Positions 41,161 through 49,957 of a DNA stretch of 64,000 nucleotides are shown piece after piece. The notes under the pieces were generated by a model. That model was given only the letters and a program-made list of their open reading frames with translations. It ran no database searches and was not told the DNA's origin. This stretch comes from Olleya namhaensis (GTDB lineage Bacteria > Bacteroidota > Bacteroidia > Flavobacteriales > Flavobacteriaceae), in contig NZ_FORM01000003.1 of assembly GCF_900114005.1 (NCBI RefSeq), forward strand, positions 124,001 to 188,000, read 5' to 3'. Every line of letters starts with the position of its first letter. The stretch's first letter is position 1. Both the position numbers and the translations under genes were made by a program.

Positions 41161-44067
41161 TTATATCTTTTTTGAAAGTGCTATCACTTTATTATTATCA
41201 ATTACTGGTGTTATGGATTGTAAGTATGTAGAACTTAATGCCTTTTTATTTTCTACAAATGGTCTAATTTGAAACAACCATAATTTATTATCCTTAAACC
41301 CTAATTCTACATCATAAGCGCCTTGATAATCAGAATTAGTGGCTTGAGACATGGTTGCTCTAATTGTTTTAGCCAGTGCTCTTATATCACTAATATTTTG
41401 CGTATTTAATATTGGTTTATCAAAGGTTGATGACTTTTTAAATGTTCCGCCTGTAATTGGCAAACTATTGTAAAAACGCTCTCTTGATGGTGCTAAGAAT
41501 TGTAATCCGCCATCGTCTTTTAATAAATACGTTTCTGAAGATTGTCCATCCACTGCGCCTCCCGCACCTCTACTAAAAGCAATAGTCAAGTCGTTATCAT
41601 TACCAGAAGTTAATCCTTTAGTAATTAAAACACCCGAATAATCGACATCTACACTCGGAATTACCAATATCGAAGGAAACACATTTTCTGGATTCAATAA
41701 ATATTTTTGTCTCCATTTAAAACTACGTTCTGTGTACGGAGATGCCCAAACATCTTTAATCCCTTCTAATATTTTAGTTTTATCAACCACATTAAATAGG
41801 GTTAGATTTAAACCAGCACCTGTAAACTCTTTTAGGTCTTCCATATTAGTATCACTTCTTAAAAAGACTGGAATAGCACCTAAATCTTGACCTAAAACCG
41901 ATTTAAAATCAGCTTCCATCTGATCAATAAAATCAGCTTTTAAAGGCATCTTTTTTATTGCTGCTCTTAATGTTTCTAATTGACGTAATTGGTAATGTTC
42001 AATCTCACCTTCTACAATCCCTTTGGCTTCCATTGCGGTAGCTTCCTTAAACATAGCTTCTAAAAACTGCCAATACGATTGATTTTGTTCTGGCATATCC
42101 TGATTCATGTGATCTCTAAATATCCCAAACGGAATAACTAACCCTTCCACAACTTGCTCCGGAAACATTTGTTTAAGCTGACCTAAATTGGCTGCTTTTG
42201 GTCCGCAAATCTTACCAGAATTACTAGCGTTTACATTTCGTAAATTAAGCACTTTAGATTCATTTAATATAATAGATTCTACCGGTACTTCTATCTTTTC
42301 GCTTTTACGTTCTGTTTTTGTAAATAAGGCACGTTCTTCTGCGGACATGTCTTTTTCTGCCTTAATAATTACATTTCCATTATTAGACACTGCATAAAAC
42401 ACTTTTTGTCCATTAAAAGGTTTTAAATCATCTAAATTTTGATCAGACAACGCTGCATTTGGAATCCCTAGATTACGCGCTAATAATTGCACGTGAGACA
42501 CCATGTTCCCTTCTGAAACCGTTGCAATACCTGCTATTGGTTTTAAATCTGCTGGTGGACGTTGGAAAATATAAATTTTATTTGAAGACACCTCAATAGC
42601 ATCTGGTGATCCTGCAACAACAACAAGTTCTCCAAAAGCGTACCCTGGGTTTAAACCACGCACTGTACTTTGGTTTGGTATGCTTAATACTTTATTAGTC
42701 AACGCTGATTCTTCAGCTATAAAATCACCCAATTCTCCTACCGCTTTACCTAAATGCAAAGCAATTGATCCTCTAATTTTATCATCTATAAAACCATAGG
42801 CTAAAGGTTCAAAAGCAGTATACGTATTTACTTCATTTTGATAATTAGCTTTAACCATCCCAGAACTCCATTCTACCAAACTTCTTCCATTTTGTAAAAC
42901 AGACGTTAACTCTCCTAAAGTAGCTTCATTGGCTTTGTTAGCTGATAATGTTAGGTTTAAAGCGTCCCATTCATGTTGTTCAATATAACCGGTTGCAGCT
43001 GTTGCCATTCCTAAATAACACACCTTACTAACTAACTGCTCTACTGTTTCAGGTTGCCATAATGGTGCGTTTTTAAAGATAAGATCTTCAAGTACAATAG
43101 AAATATCTAATAGTTGTAAACGCGCAAGAGGTCTTTTTTCTTCAAGAAGACTTGCTCTTAAAGTGGTTAATAATTCAGCTGTATTCTGAATTAAATCCGA
43201 CGCATTATTAGAATGATTATTCTGAATGGCATAATTTTTAAAAGTTTCGCCAAACGTTGTTGACTTTATTATACTTGCTTTAGCTTGTAATGACACCAAA
43301 TCTATCGGTTTAAAAAAAGTAGTCATGGTTACTAATAATTCATCTAAAACCTTAATTTGGCTCGCACTTAACTTCGCTTCATGCTTTATTTTAAAAGCTT
43401 TTACTTTTTCAATATCATTAATTTCTGGTTGTGCATGTATCTTAACGCGTAAATCCATAAATGAAGGATATAAATCAGATAACACTTTAGATTGACTACG
43501 CATTAATTGTGCAAGATTATCATCACCACTATGCGGAATGTCTTTTAAAGATTGTCTGATTAGAAAGTAATTTTCAACAAGTAATTTATCCTTAGACAAT
43601 AACCACTTATAGAAATCAATCCCCCATGCTTCCTCATCTTCCGACTGGATTGCACCTCTATAAAACTGACTTTTTTGATTAACCCAACCATTATCAATAG
43701 CTCTTAAATACTTATCAATTTGGTATTGTTTTAACCTAGAATTGTCATTATCAACATCTAAAAAAGCGTCATTTGTTGTGTTAGTTAAAATTTGCCCTAA
43801 ATAAATATGGTTACTTTTTGCTAATTTTTCAACGTCATCTTTATAGCGCGCATGTTGATTCCCTGGTCCAATATTATCAGGACAAGGATCTTTAGGTTGA
43901 TGTAAACTACCATCCGTACAAAACCAACGGATATCTTTATAAGGACCACGTAAATCATTCTTATAAATACTGATTTGCTCTTTTATCTTTTCTGGAGCAA
44001 TTTGTTGCGCAATTATTTGTGTTGAAAACAACAAAAACACTAAGCAAAATAGAACATTATTTCTCAT
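41161..44067 (-). CDS. Exported PEP/pyruvate-binding dikinase-like protein, GWD-like domain order
   Basis: A 968-residue protein with a signal peptide (MRNNVLFCLVFLLFSTQIIA). Residues about 25-480 are helical with no recognised family. A phosphohistidine (PEP-utiliser mobile) domain follows, with the catalytic His525 in GNMVSHVQLLARNLGIP. The C-terminal ATP-grasp (PPDK_N) comes last: CGPKAANLGQL (621-631), FLRSDTNMEDL (735-745), GGAVDGQSSE and DVELGFKDNKLWLFQIRP. In PEP synthase and PPDK the ATP domain comes first. Here it is last, as in glucan water dikinases. Catalytic residues look intact. An ATP-dependent enzyme in the periplasm needs an ATP source. Confidence 0.82.
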   Translation of the reverse strand: MRNNVLFCLVFLLFSTQIIAQQIAPEKIKEQISIYKNDLRGPYKDIRWFCTDGSLHQPKDPCPDNIGPGNQHARYKDDVEKLAKSNHIYLGQILTNTTNDAFLDVDNDNSRLKQYQIDKYLRAIDNGWVNQKSQFYRGAIQSEDEEAWGIDFYKWLLSKDKLLVENYFLIRQSLKDIPHSGDDNLAQLMRSQSKVLSDLYPSFMDLRVKIHAQPEINDIEKVKAFKIKHEAKLSASQIKVLDELLVTMTTFFKPIDLVSLQAKASIIKSTTFGETFKNYAIQNNHSNNASDLIQNTAELLTTLRASLLEEKRPLARLQLLDISIVLEDLIFKNAPLWQPETVEQLVSKVCYLGMATAATGYIEQHEWDALNLTLSANKANEATLGELTSVLQNGRSLVEWSSGMVKANYQNEVNTYTAFEPLAYGFIDDKIRGSIALHLGKAVGELGDFIAEESALTNKVLSIPNQSTVRGLNPGYAFGELVVVAGSPDAIEVSSNKIYIFQRPPADLKPIAGIATVSEGNMVSHVQLLARNLGIPNAALSDQNLDDLKPFNGQKVFYAVSNNGNVIIKAEKDMSAEERALFTKTERKSEKIEVPVESIILNESKVLNLRNVNASNSGKICGPKAANLGQLKQMFPEQVVEGLVIPFGIFRDHMNQDMPEQNQSYWQFLEAMFKEATAMEAKGIVEGEIEHYQLRQLETLRAAIKKMPLKADFIDQMEADFKSVLGQDLGAIPVFLRSDTNMEDLKEFTGAGLNLTLFNVVDKTKILEGIKDVWASPYTERSFKWRQKYLLNPENVFPSILVIPSVDVDYSGVLITKGLTSGNDNDLTIAFSRGAGGAVDGQSSETYLLKDDGGLQFLAPSRERFYNSLPITGGTFKKSSTFDKPILNTQNISDIRALAKTIRATMSQATNSDYQGAYDVELGFKDNKLWLFQIRPFVENKKALSSTYLQSITPVIDNNKVIALSKKI

Positions 44068-44233
44068 TGATAATCAAAGGTTTATTACAATATACAAGAT
44101 AGTAATATAAATTTTATCACTAAAAATATAGTTTTGCAAAGTTGTTATAAAAGTTTGATAATAATCTAATTAATTGGGTCTATTTTAACACCTATTTCAC
44201 ACTAATTAAACCAAGGATAATTCTTTTTTATCC

Positions 44234-44241
44234 TACTTTTG
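44234..44241 (+). promoter_or_regulatory. -7 promoter element (TACTTTTG) giving a near-leaderless bcr-like mRNA
   Basis: The last G is 5 nt before the ATG at 44246. A second plus-strand match, TAGTTTTG, lies at 44129-44136. Confidence 0.6.
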
Positions 44242-44245
44242 CTGC

Positions 44246-45469
44246 ATGCAAGAAAAACAGACTGTAAAACTAGAATTTATCATATTAATGGCGTCGCTAA
44301 TGTCTATTGTAGCTTTAGCAATAGATGCCATTTTACCTGCAATGTCAGCAATTGGTATCTCTATTAATAGTTTTGATACGGGTAATAATCAGTTACTAAT
44401 TACCATGATCTTTTTAGGCTTAGGTTTTGGGCAATTATTATTTGGACCTTTATCCGATAGTTTTGGTCGAAAACCAATCGTATATATTGGTTTTGCTGTG
44501 TTTGCAGTAGGTAGTATTGTTTGTGTACTTTCGCACAGTTTAGAAATGATGGTTGCTGGTCGTATCCTTCAAGGGATAGGTTTAGCAGCACCAAGAACTA
44601 TTGCAATTGCTATTATTAGAGATATGTTTAAAGGTGATTATATGGCCAAAATCATGTCTTTTGTAACGACGTTTTTTATTTTAGTTCCTGTTATTGCGCC
44701 CGTAATGGGAAAATTTATATTAAACCATTATAATTGGACTGGTATATTTTATGTCCAATTAGTTATGGCATTTATAGTCAGCATTTGGTTTTGGAAAAGA
44801 CAACCAGAAACCCTTAAACCTGAATACAAAATAAAGTTTAGTAGCCATGAGTTTATTGATGGTTTAAAAGAGTTAATAAAGTATAAAGAAACCATTGGAT
44901 TTACTATTATTTCTGGGTTTATCTCTGGTGCTTTTATTGTTTATTTAAGTGCGTCTCAAGTTATTTTTGAAAACCAATACGGTTTAATAGATGAGTTTCC
45001 ATACATCTTTGCAGGATTGGCTTGTGGCGTCGGTTTATCAACCTTTTTAAACGGAAGCTTTGTGATGCGTTTAGGAATGTGGCGATTATCTTATTTAGCT
45101 ATTATAATATTTAGTGTCAATGCTTTATTATATGTGTTATTATTCTGGAATGCTGCTACAAACCCATCATTAACTGTAATACTATTGTTTATGGCTATTC
45201 AGTTTTTTACTATTGGTTTTATTTTTGGGAATTTAAGAGCCATTGCAATGGAGCCTATTGGTCATATTGCAGGAATTGGCGCTGCTATAACGGGATTTGT
45301 ATCAACAATAATGGCGGTGCCAATTGCTAACTTTATTGGTAGTTATGTTAAAGATACAGCGCTACCATTATTTATTGGTTTTACCATATTTGGAACCTTA
45401 TCATTAATGATATTTACTTACATAAAATCCACTAGAAAACGAAAAGCACGTCAGGAAGCTATCCTTTAA
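44246..45469 (+). CDS. Bcr/CflA family MFS drug efflux transporter
   Basis: A 407-residue MFS transporter with 12 helices. It shows the family-typical start (VKLEFIILMASLMSIVALAIDAILPAM), the GFGQLLFGPLSDSFGRKPIVYIG loop 2-3 signature and the QGIGLAAPRTIAIAIIRDMF helix 4. These fit the drug:H+ antiporter Bcr/CflA subfamily. It is a single gene with a promoter practically at the ATG. The 3' end overlaps the convergent marC-like gene by 11 nt. Confidence 0.88.
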   Translation: MQEKQTVKLEFIILMASLMSIVALAIDAILPAMSAIGISINSFDTGNNQLLITMIFLGLGFGQLLFGPLSDSFGRKPIVYIGFAVFAVGSIVCVLSHSLEMMVAGRILQGIGLAAPRTIAIAIIRDMFKGDYMAKIMSFVTTFFILVPVIAPVMGKFILNHYNWTGIFYVQLVMAFIVSIWFWKRQPETLKPEYKIKFSSHEFIDGLKELIKYKETIGFTIISGFISGAFIVYLSASQVIFENQYGLIDEFPYIFAGLACGVGLSTFLNGSFVMRLGMWRLSYLAIIIFSVNALLYVLLFWNAATNPSLTVILLFMAIQFFTIGFIFGNLRAIAMEPIGHIAGIGAAITGFVSTIMAVPIANFIGSYVKDTALPLFIGFTIFGTLSLMIFTYIKSTRKRKARQEAIL

Positions 45470-46091
45470 TTAAAGTTAGTATATCTACAACCGAAGATAT
45501 AATATACTCTACACCTATTGCTATTACTATAAAACCTATAATTCTGGACAGTGCATTTATACCGGATGCACCTAAAAACCGAACTATAAAATAAGCGCTT
45601 TTTAATATGATATATATCGCAAGTGTTGCCAAGAGAATTGCACCTACGATAATTAATATTTCAGAGGTTAGTACAAATTCTTGATTATAAGTTATTAATA
45701 AAGAGATGGTCCCTGGTCCCGCTAACATAGGTATAGCTAAGGGCGTTAAACTAATAGCATCACGCGTATGTATATCCTCCTGCACTTTTTTGCGCTTCAT
45801 CCCTTTGTGCTCTCTAAACTTACCCGTTAACAAAGCAAATCCAGACGAGGTAATTATCAGCCCTCCTGCTATCTTCAAAGCATTTAGACTAATTCCAAAA
45901 AAAGACAATATATATTGACCTGCAAAAAACGAAAGTACTAAAATCACTAAAACATCTATTGCTGTCCAAAAAGCAGTGACAGACCGTTCTTTTTTGCTCA
46001 GTTCTTCTGTTAAACCTACAAATACTGGGACAGTTCCTAAGGGATTCATTATTGAAAATAAAGCACCAAATACGACTAAAAATAATTCCAT
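45459..46091 (-). CDS. MarC family integral membrane protein
   Basis: A 210-residue membrane protein with six helices. The start MELFLVVFGALFSIMNPLGTVPVF and the LAIPMLAGPGTISLLI segment are MarC/UPF0056 signatures. The role of the family is unclear: the original link to multiple antibiotic resistance was withdrawn. The frame is open to a TTG at 46139, but the ATG at 46091 gives the usual family start. It is convergent with the bcr-like gene, with an 11-nt overlap. Confidence 0.9.
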   Translation of the reverse strand: MELFLVVFGALFSIMNPLGTVPVFVGLTEELSKKERSVTAFWTAIDVLVILVLSFFAGQYILSFFGISLNALKIAGGLIITSSGFALLTGKFREHKGMKRKKVQEDIHTRDAISLTPLAIPMLAGPGTISLLITYNQEFVLTSEILIIVGAILLATLAIYIILKSAYFIVRFLGASGINALSRIIGFIVIAIGVEYIISSVVDILTLIKG

Positions 46092-46237
46092 TGTTTTTTC
46101 TGCAAATTCCGTGATTTTATAAAGTATAAAAGTTACCAAAGCATTAACTAATCTTAATTAAAACGTAAACACTAAAATCGTATCAAAAACAACATAACAC
46201 TCATACTATCAGTATTTTAAACACACAAAAACAACAC

Positions 46238-46254
46238 TTAACATAGTGTTTACA
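46238..46254 (+). promoter_or_regulatory. Candidate Pho box (TTAACA-N5-TTTACA)
   Basis: TTAACA at 46238-46243 and TTTACA at 46249-46254, 11-nt period, with the imperfect ACATTA continuing at 46260. This matches the TT(A/T)ACA-N5 repeat known for Bacillus PhoP. It lies about 85 nt before the predicted start of the PhoX-like transcript. Confidence 0.35.
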
Positions 46255-46326
46255 TAGTAACATTAGCGTAAAGTTTTCTTAAAATTTCATTCATTTTAAC
46301 GTAACATACAATTAGTCTCTTGACTG

Positions 46327-46334
46327 TAGTTTTG
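46327..46334 (+). promoter_or_regulatory. -7 promoter element (TAGTTTTG) for the PhoX-like gene
   Basis: Plus-strand TAGTTTTG 32 nt before the ATG at 46367. Confidence 0.5.
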
Positions 46335-46366
46335 CTTAAAATTAACCACTAAAAATATTAATCAAA

Positions 46367-47881
46367 ATGAAATTATTTAAACAACGTTTTTTTCAATTAT
46401 GTATCCTAACAAGTCTTGGATTTGGACTTTTGGGTTGTGAAGGCGAAGATGGATTAGATGGAACAAACGGTCTAGACGGAATTGATGGTCAAGATGGACA
46501 AGATTACACACCGCCAGAAGGCTTATTCACTAACAAATCTGTATTAGATCCGTTGGTAAATATTAGCTCTAATTTTAGTAACGTAAATGCTTACTCATTA
46601 ATTAGCTCAACAGATTATTTACCAAATGGATTCCGTTTAGTTGGTGCACAAGATGGTGCGGGTTTATTAAAAGATGGTAACGAATATATTTATGTTGTTA
46701 ATGCAGAAGACGATTATAGTGTCTCTAGAATCAGATTTGACGAAAACATGAGACCCATTAAAGGAGAATGGTTATTAAACGCTGGAGTTGCAGATTTTGC
46801 AAGACAATGCTCGGGAACAATGTGGGAAGCTGCAATACATGGTGGATCTCAAGATTTCTTTTTATCTGCTTCAGAAAGTATCGCATACGATGTTAAAGCT
46901 ATCGATCCTTGGATAGAAACGCCTACGCCTACTGCCGATTTTGGTTTAGATGCTTTAGGCGAATTCTCTTGGGAAAACGCAGTGCCATTACCTCAAAACT
47001 CATTTGCTGGTAAAACGGTAATTATTGGTGGAGACGACGATTCTAGTGGGTCTGAAGGTCAAGTCATCATGTACTTATCAGAAAATGGCGATGCAGATTT
47101 AACTAATGGTAAAATATATGTGTTGCGTTTAAAAGAAATTTCTGATGGCGCAAATGGTGTTCAAACAGTCACTGCGAATACAGTTTATAACGAAGGAAGC
47201 TTAGATTTTGGAATGACTTACGATGTTGAGTTTGTAGAAATCGAAAATGGTGCATCGATGACCAAAAACGAAATGGAAACAGCTTGCACTGGTGTCTTTG
47301 CTTCACAATTTATGCGTGTAGAAGATGTAGATTATCAAAAAGGTAGCGATGCCAATGGTAGAAACGTCTATTTTGCGGTAACTGGAAGAGGTCCTGGAGC
47401 AGGAACTTACAATGATTGGGGTACAGTTTACAAACTTAACTTAGATGCCACTAACCCTTTACAAGGTCAATTAACACAAGTGGTAAGTGGTAATACAGAC
47501 ACTAACAATCAAGACGGAAACTTATCTAGCTTACAAAGCCCAGATAATATTTGTGTGACAGAAAACTATATTTATATCCAAGAAGATCCTAACTCTTTTT
47601 CTAGAGGACATGCTGCTAGAATCTACCAAACAGATTTAGAAGGAAACAACCCAACTGCCGTTTTAGATTTAAAAATTGAAAGCAACTTATCCCCTACTGG
47701 AAGCACTTCTTTATCAGGAGAGTTTGGAGCATTAATTGATATTTCTGACAAAGTTGGTGTACCTGATACCTTTATCTTAAACCTACAACCACATTACTGG
47801 AAAAGTGACGAGTTTATCTCAAATAACTTACCACACAATCAAGGTGGACAAATCGTTTTATTACAAGGATTACCTAGATAA
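46367..47881 (+). CDS. PhoX-like phosphatase lipoprotein with collagen-like N-terminus
   Basis: A 504-residue lipoprotein. The signal peptide ends in GLLGC (Cys24), followed by a short Gly-Asp-rich collagen-like stretch (EGEDGLDGTNGLDG, about 25-47). The body has PhoX/DUF839-like blades: IPVFADF-like pieces are not clear, but FMRVEDVDYQKG, NVYFAVTGRGPG, SSLQSPDNICVTENYIYIQEDPNS and PHYWKSDEF match the calcium-dependent alkaline phosphatase pattern. It is probably surface- or outer-membrane-anchored. A candidate Pho box is present upstream. PhoX activity is likely but not certain. Confidence 0.68.
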   Translation: MKLFKQRFFQLCILTSLGFGLLGCEGEDGLDGTNGLDGIDGQDGQDYTPPEGLFTNKSVLDPLVNISSNFSNVNAYSLISSTDYLPNGFRLVGAQDGAGLLKDGNEYIYVVNAEDDYSVSRIRFDENMRPIKGEWLLNAGVADFARQCSGTMWEAAIHGGSQDFFLSASESIAYDVKAIDPWIETPTPTADFGLDALGEFSWENAVPLPQNSFAGKTVIIGGDDDSSGSEGQVIMYLSENGDADLTNGKIYVLRLKEISDGANGVQTVTANTVYNEGSLDFGMTYDVEFVEIENGASMTKNEMETACTGVFASQFMRVEDVDYQKGSDANGRNVYFAVTGRGPGAGTYNDWGTVYKLNLDATNPLQGQLTQVVSGNTDTNNQDGNLSSLQSPDNICVTENYIYIQEDPNSFSRGHAARIYQTDLEGNNPTAVLDLKIESNLSPTGSTSLSGEFGALIDISDKVGVPDTFILNLQPHYWKSDEFISNNLPHNQGGQIVLLQGLPR

Positions 47882-47903
47882 GACAACGTCTTTTATTATT
47901 AAT

Positions 47904-47938
47904 AATGAATCTCCGTTTTATAATGGAGATTCATTTTG
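47904..47938 (+). terminator. Terminator-like hairpin after the PhoX-like gene
   Basis: 11-bp perfect stem AATGAATCTCC/GGAGATTCATT (47904-47914, 47925-47935), followed by a short T-run. The ATG at 47905 in this arm is not a real start. Confidence 0.65.
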
Positions 47939-47955
47939 TTTATTACAATCTTAAC

Positions 47956-49782
47956 ATGAAATCACACCATTCGTTTTTAATTATTCTAACATTACTATTA
48001 AGCCTTTCTGCTTGTAAAACCGATAAAACCGAAACCATAGATGTCATTAATTGGAAGGTAGCTCAAAATTACTATATAGAAAATATAGACCTTGCTTCCA
48101 AATACTTAGATAGCTTAAAAGTCGAAGGTCTAAAGGGTAAAAACACAAAACACTACTTTACATTAGCAAGAGAAGCTTTTAAAAAAGCAGAGCCTTTTGC
48201 GTCATATTTAAATCCTGAAGTTGGACACAGAACTAATGGACCTGCGCTTCCTGTTTATAAAGAAGATACTGGTAAAATTTTAAAACCAATTGGTCTTCAA
48301 AAAATAGAAGAAAGCATTTATAACCAAGACACATCCATCACCGATTTTAATCAAGAAATTTATGTTACCCAAGGCTTATTTGCCATCCTAAAAGGAAATA
48401 TGCAAAACAGAGCGTTAACACCACAACGCTTCTTTATAGCTACACACCAACAATTATTACGCATTGTAAGCTTAGGTATGTCGGGTTTTGATACACCTGT
48501 TAGCCATTTAGGTATAAAAGAGAGTGCTATTTCATTAAAAAGCCTACAAACCGTTTATAATAACACCATTAAATCCTCTATTCTAAAAAAAAACAAAACC
48601 TTAGATGACACGTTTAATAATTCAATTTTAAAGGCTATTAATTACATCAAACAAAATCAAGATTTTGATAGTTTTGATAGGTTTACATTTACACGCGATT
48701 ACCTGAATCCAATCACACGTCATTGGGTTTCTATCCGTAAAACAGCAGATATTTGGAAGCCTACCAATACAGAGCCTTTTAATTTTGATGCGCCTACTTT
48801 TTTTGAAAGCAACAGTTTCAACTTAAACTATTTTACAACAACAACAAACAGAAATCCTAGTGACAAACAAATCGCGTTAGGTGAAAAACTTTTTTTTGAC
48901 ACACAACTATCTGCTAATAACAGCATGGCTTGTGTCACTTGCCATAGTCCCGCGTTAGGATATGCAGATGCGTTGACTGTTAACTTAGACAATAACGGTA
49001 ACAAGTTACAACGTAACACACCTACTTTAATAAACAGCGCCTTTCAAAAAAGCTTTTTTTGGGATGGTCGCTCAGAAACGATGATTGAACAAATTTCATC
49101 TGTATTTTTAAATGACAAAGAGTTTAATACTAATGTTCACACGTTTTCTGAAGCTATTCTGCAAGACACTACCTACATTAAATTATTTAAAGAAGCCTAT
49201 GGACAAGTTCCAAAAAACAACACCAATGTTATAAAAGCACTATCTTCTTACATATCTACATTAAACGGTTTTGACTCTAAATTTGATAAAAATATTAGAG
49301 GAGAACTTGATAATTTTACAGATGAAGAAACCTTAGGTTATAACCTATTTATGGGAAAGGCTTTATGCGCTACATGCCATTTTATGCCACTAACTAGCGG
49401 AACTGTACCTCCTTTTTTTACTGAAACCGAAAAAGAAGTTATTGGTGTACCAAAAACAGCAAAAAATAATAAACTAGATGACGATTCTGGTTTCTATTAT
49501 AAATATAAAGAAGACCTACATAAAGGTATGTTTAAAACACCAACTGTAAGAAATATAGCCATTACAGGACCATACATGCATAATGGCGTTTATAATACTT
49601 TAGAAGACGTTCTTAATTTTTACAACCTTGGTGGCGGTGGTGGATTAGGATTTGATTTAGAACACCAAACCCTTCCATTTGATAATTTAAACCTGACAGA
49701 AACGGAGCAACAAGCCATTATAGCTTACCTAGAAACTTTAACGGACGTTCCTAAAATTAACACATTAAAACAACCACTATAA
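47956..49782 (+). CDS. Di-heme cytochrome c peroxidase/MauG-family lipoprotein
   Basis: A 608-residue protein. The ATG at 47956 gives a lipoprotein signal (MKSHHSFLIILTLLLSLSAC, Cys20). The open frame also reaches ATG 47905, but that is inside the hairpin of the previous gene. Residues about 30-280 are helical with no clear family. The rest is a bacterial cytochrome c peroxidase domain with two heme motifs, CVTCH (Cys326) and CATCH (Cys471), and the KGMFKTPTVRN region for the second heme ligand. It probably reduces peroxide, or oxidises a protein substrate as in MauG. It is likely periplasmic, lipid-anchored. Confidence 0.85.
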   Translation: MKSHHSFLIILTLLLSLSACKTDKTETIDVINWKVAQNYYIENIDLASKYLDSLKVEGLKGKNTKHYFTLAREAFKKAEPFASYLNPEVGHRTNGPALPVYKEDTGKILKPIGLQKIEESIYNQDTSITDFNQEIYVTQGLFAILKGNMQNRALTPQRFFIATHQQLLRIVSLGMSGFDTPVSHLGIKESAISLKSLQTVYNNTIKSSILKKNKTLDDTFNNSILKAINYIKQNQDFDSFDRFTFTRDYLNPITRHWVSIRKTADIWKPTNTEPFNFDAPTFFESNSFNLNYFTTTTNRNPSDKQIALGEKLFFDTQLSANNSMACVTCHSPALGYADALTVNLDNNGNKLQRNTPTLINSAFQKSFFWDGRSETMIEQISSVFLNDKEFNTNVHTFSEAILQDTTYIKLFKEAYGQVPKNNTNVIKALSSYISTLNGFDSKFDKNIRGELDNFTDEETLGYNLFMGKALCATCHFMPLTSGTVPPFFTETEKEVIGVPKTAKNNKLDDDSGFYYKYKEDLHKGMFKTPTVRNIAITGPYMHNGVYNTLEDVLNFYNLGGGGGLGFDLEHQTLPFDNLNLTETEQQAIIAYLETLTDVPKINTLKQPL

Positions 49783-49798
49783 AAGCCGGTTATCTTTA

Positions 49799-49832
49799 TT
49801 TGAAGTAGCCTATTACTTTAGGTTACTTCAAA
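49799..49832 (+). terminator. Hairpin after the peroxidase gene
   Basis: 12-nt arms TTTGAAGTAGCC/GGTTACTTCAAA (49799-49810, 49821-49832) with one G-U pair. No clear T-run follows, so it may be a weak terminator or mRNA end structure. Confidence 0.5.
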
Positions 49833-49935
49833 ATAATAGCTATAAAATTATACTAAATAGCCTTCCTTTTAAAGAAAATAAAAAGCCAATCACAGACTTT
49901 AAAAAATTCATGATAATACTCAGCATTTTTCATAT

Positions 49936-49943
49936 TAATTTTG
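49936..49943 (+). promoter_or_regulatory. -7 promoter element (TAATTTTG)
   Basis: Plus-strand TAATTTTG 14 nt before the ATG at 49958. Confidence 0.5.
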
Positions 49944-49957
49944 CATAAATTAGTAAG

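Noticed and set aside
47905-47955. Upstream ATG extension of the peroxidase gene
   Set aside because: The ATG lies in the terminator stem of the preceding gene, and the ATG at 47956 gives a proper lipoprotein signal.
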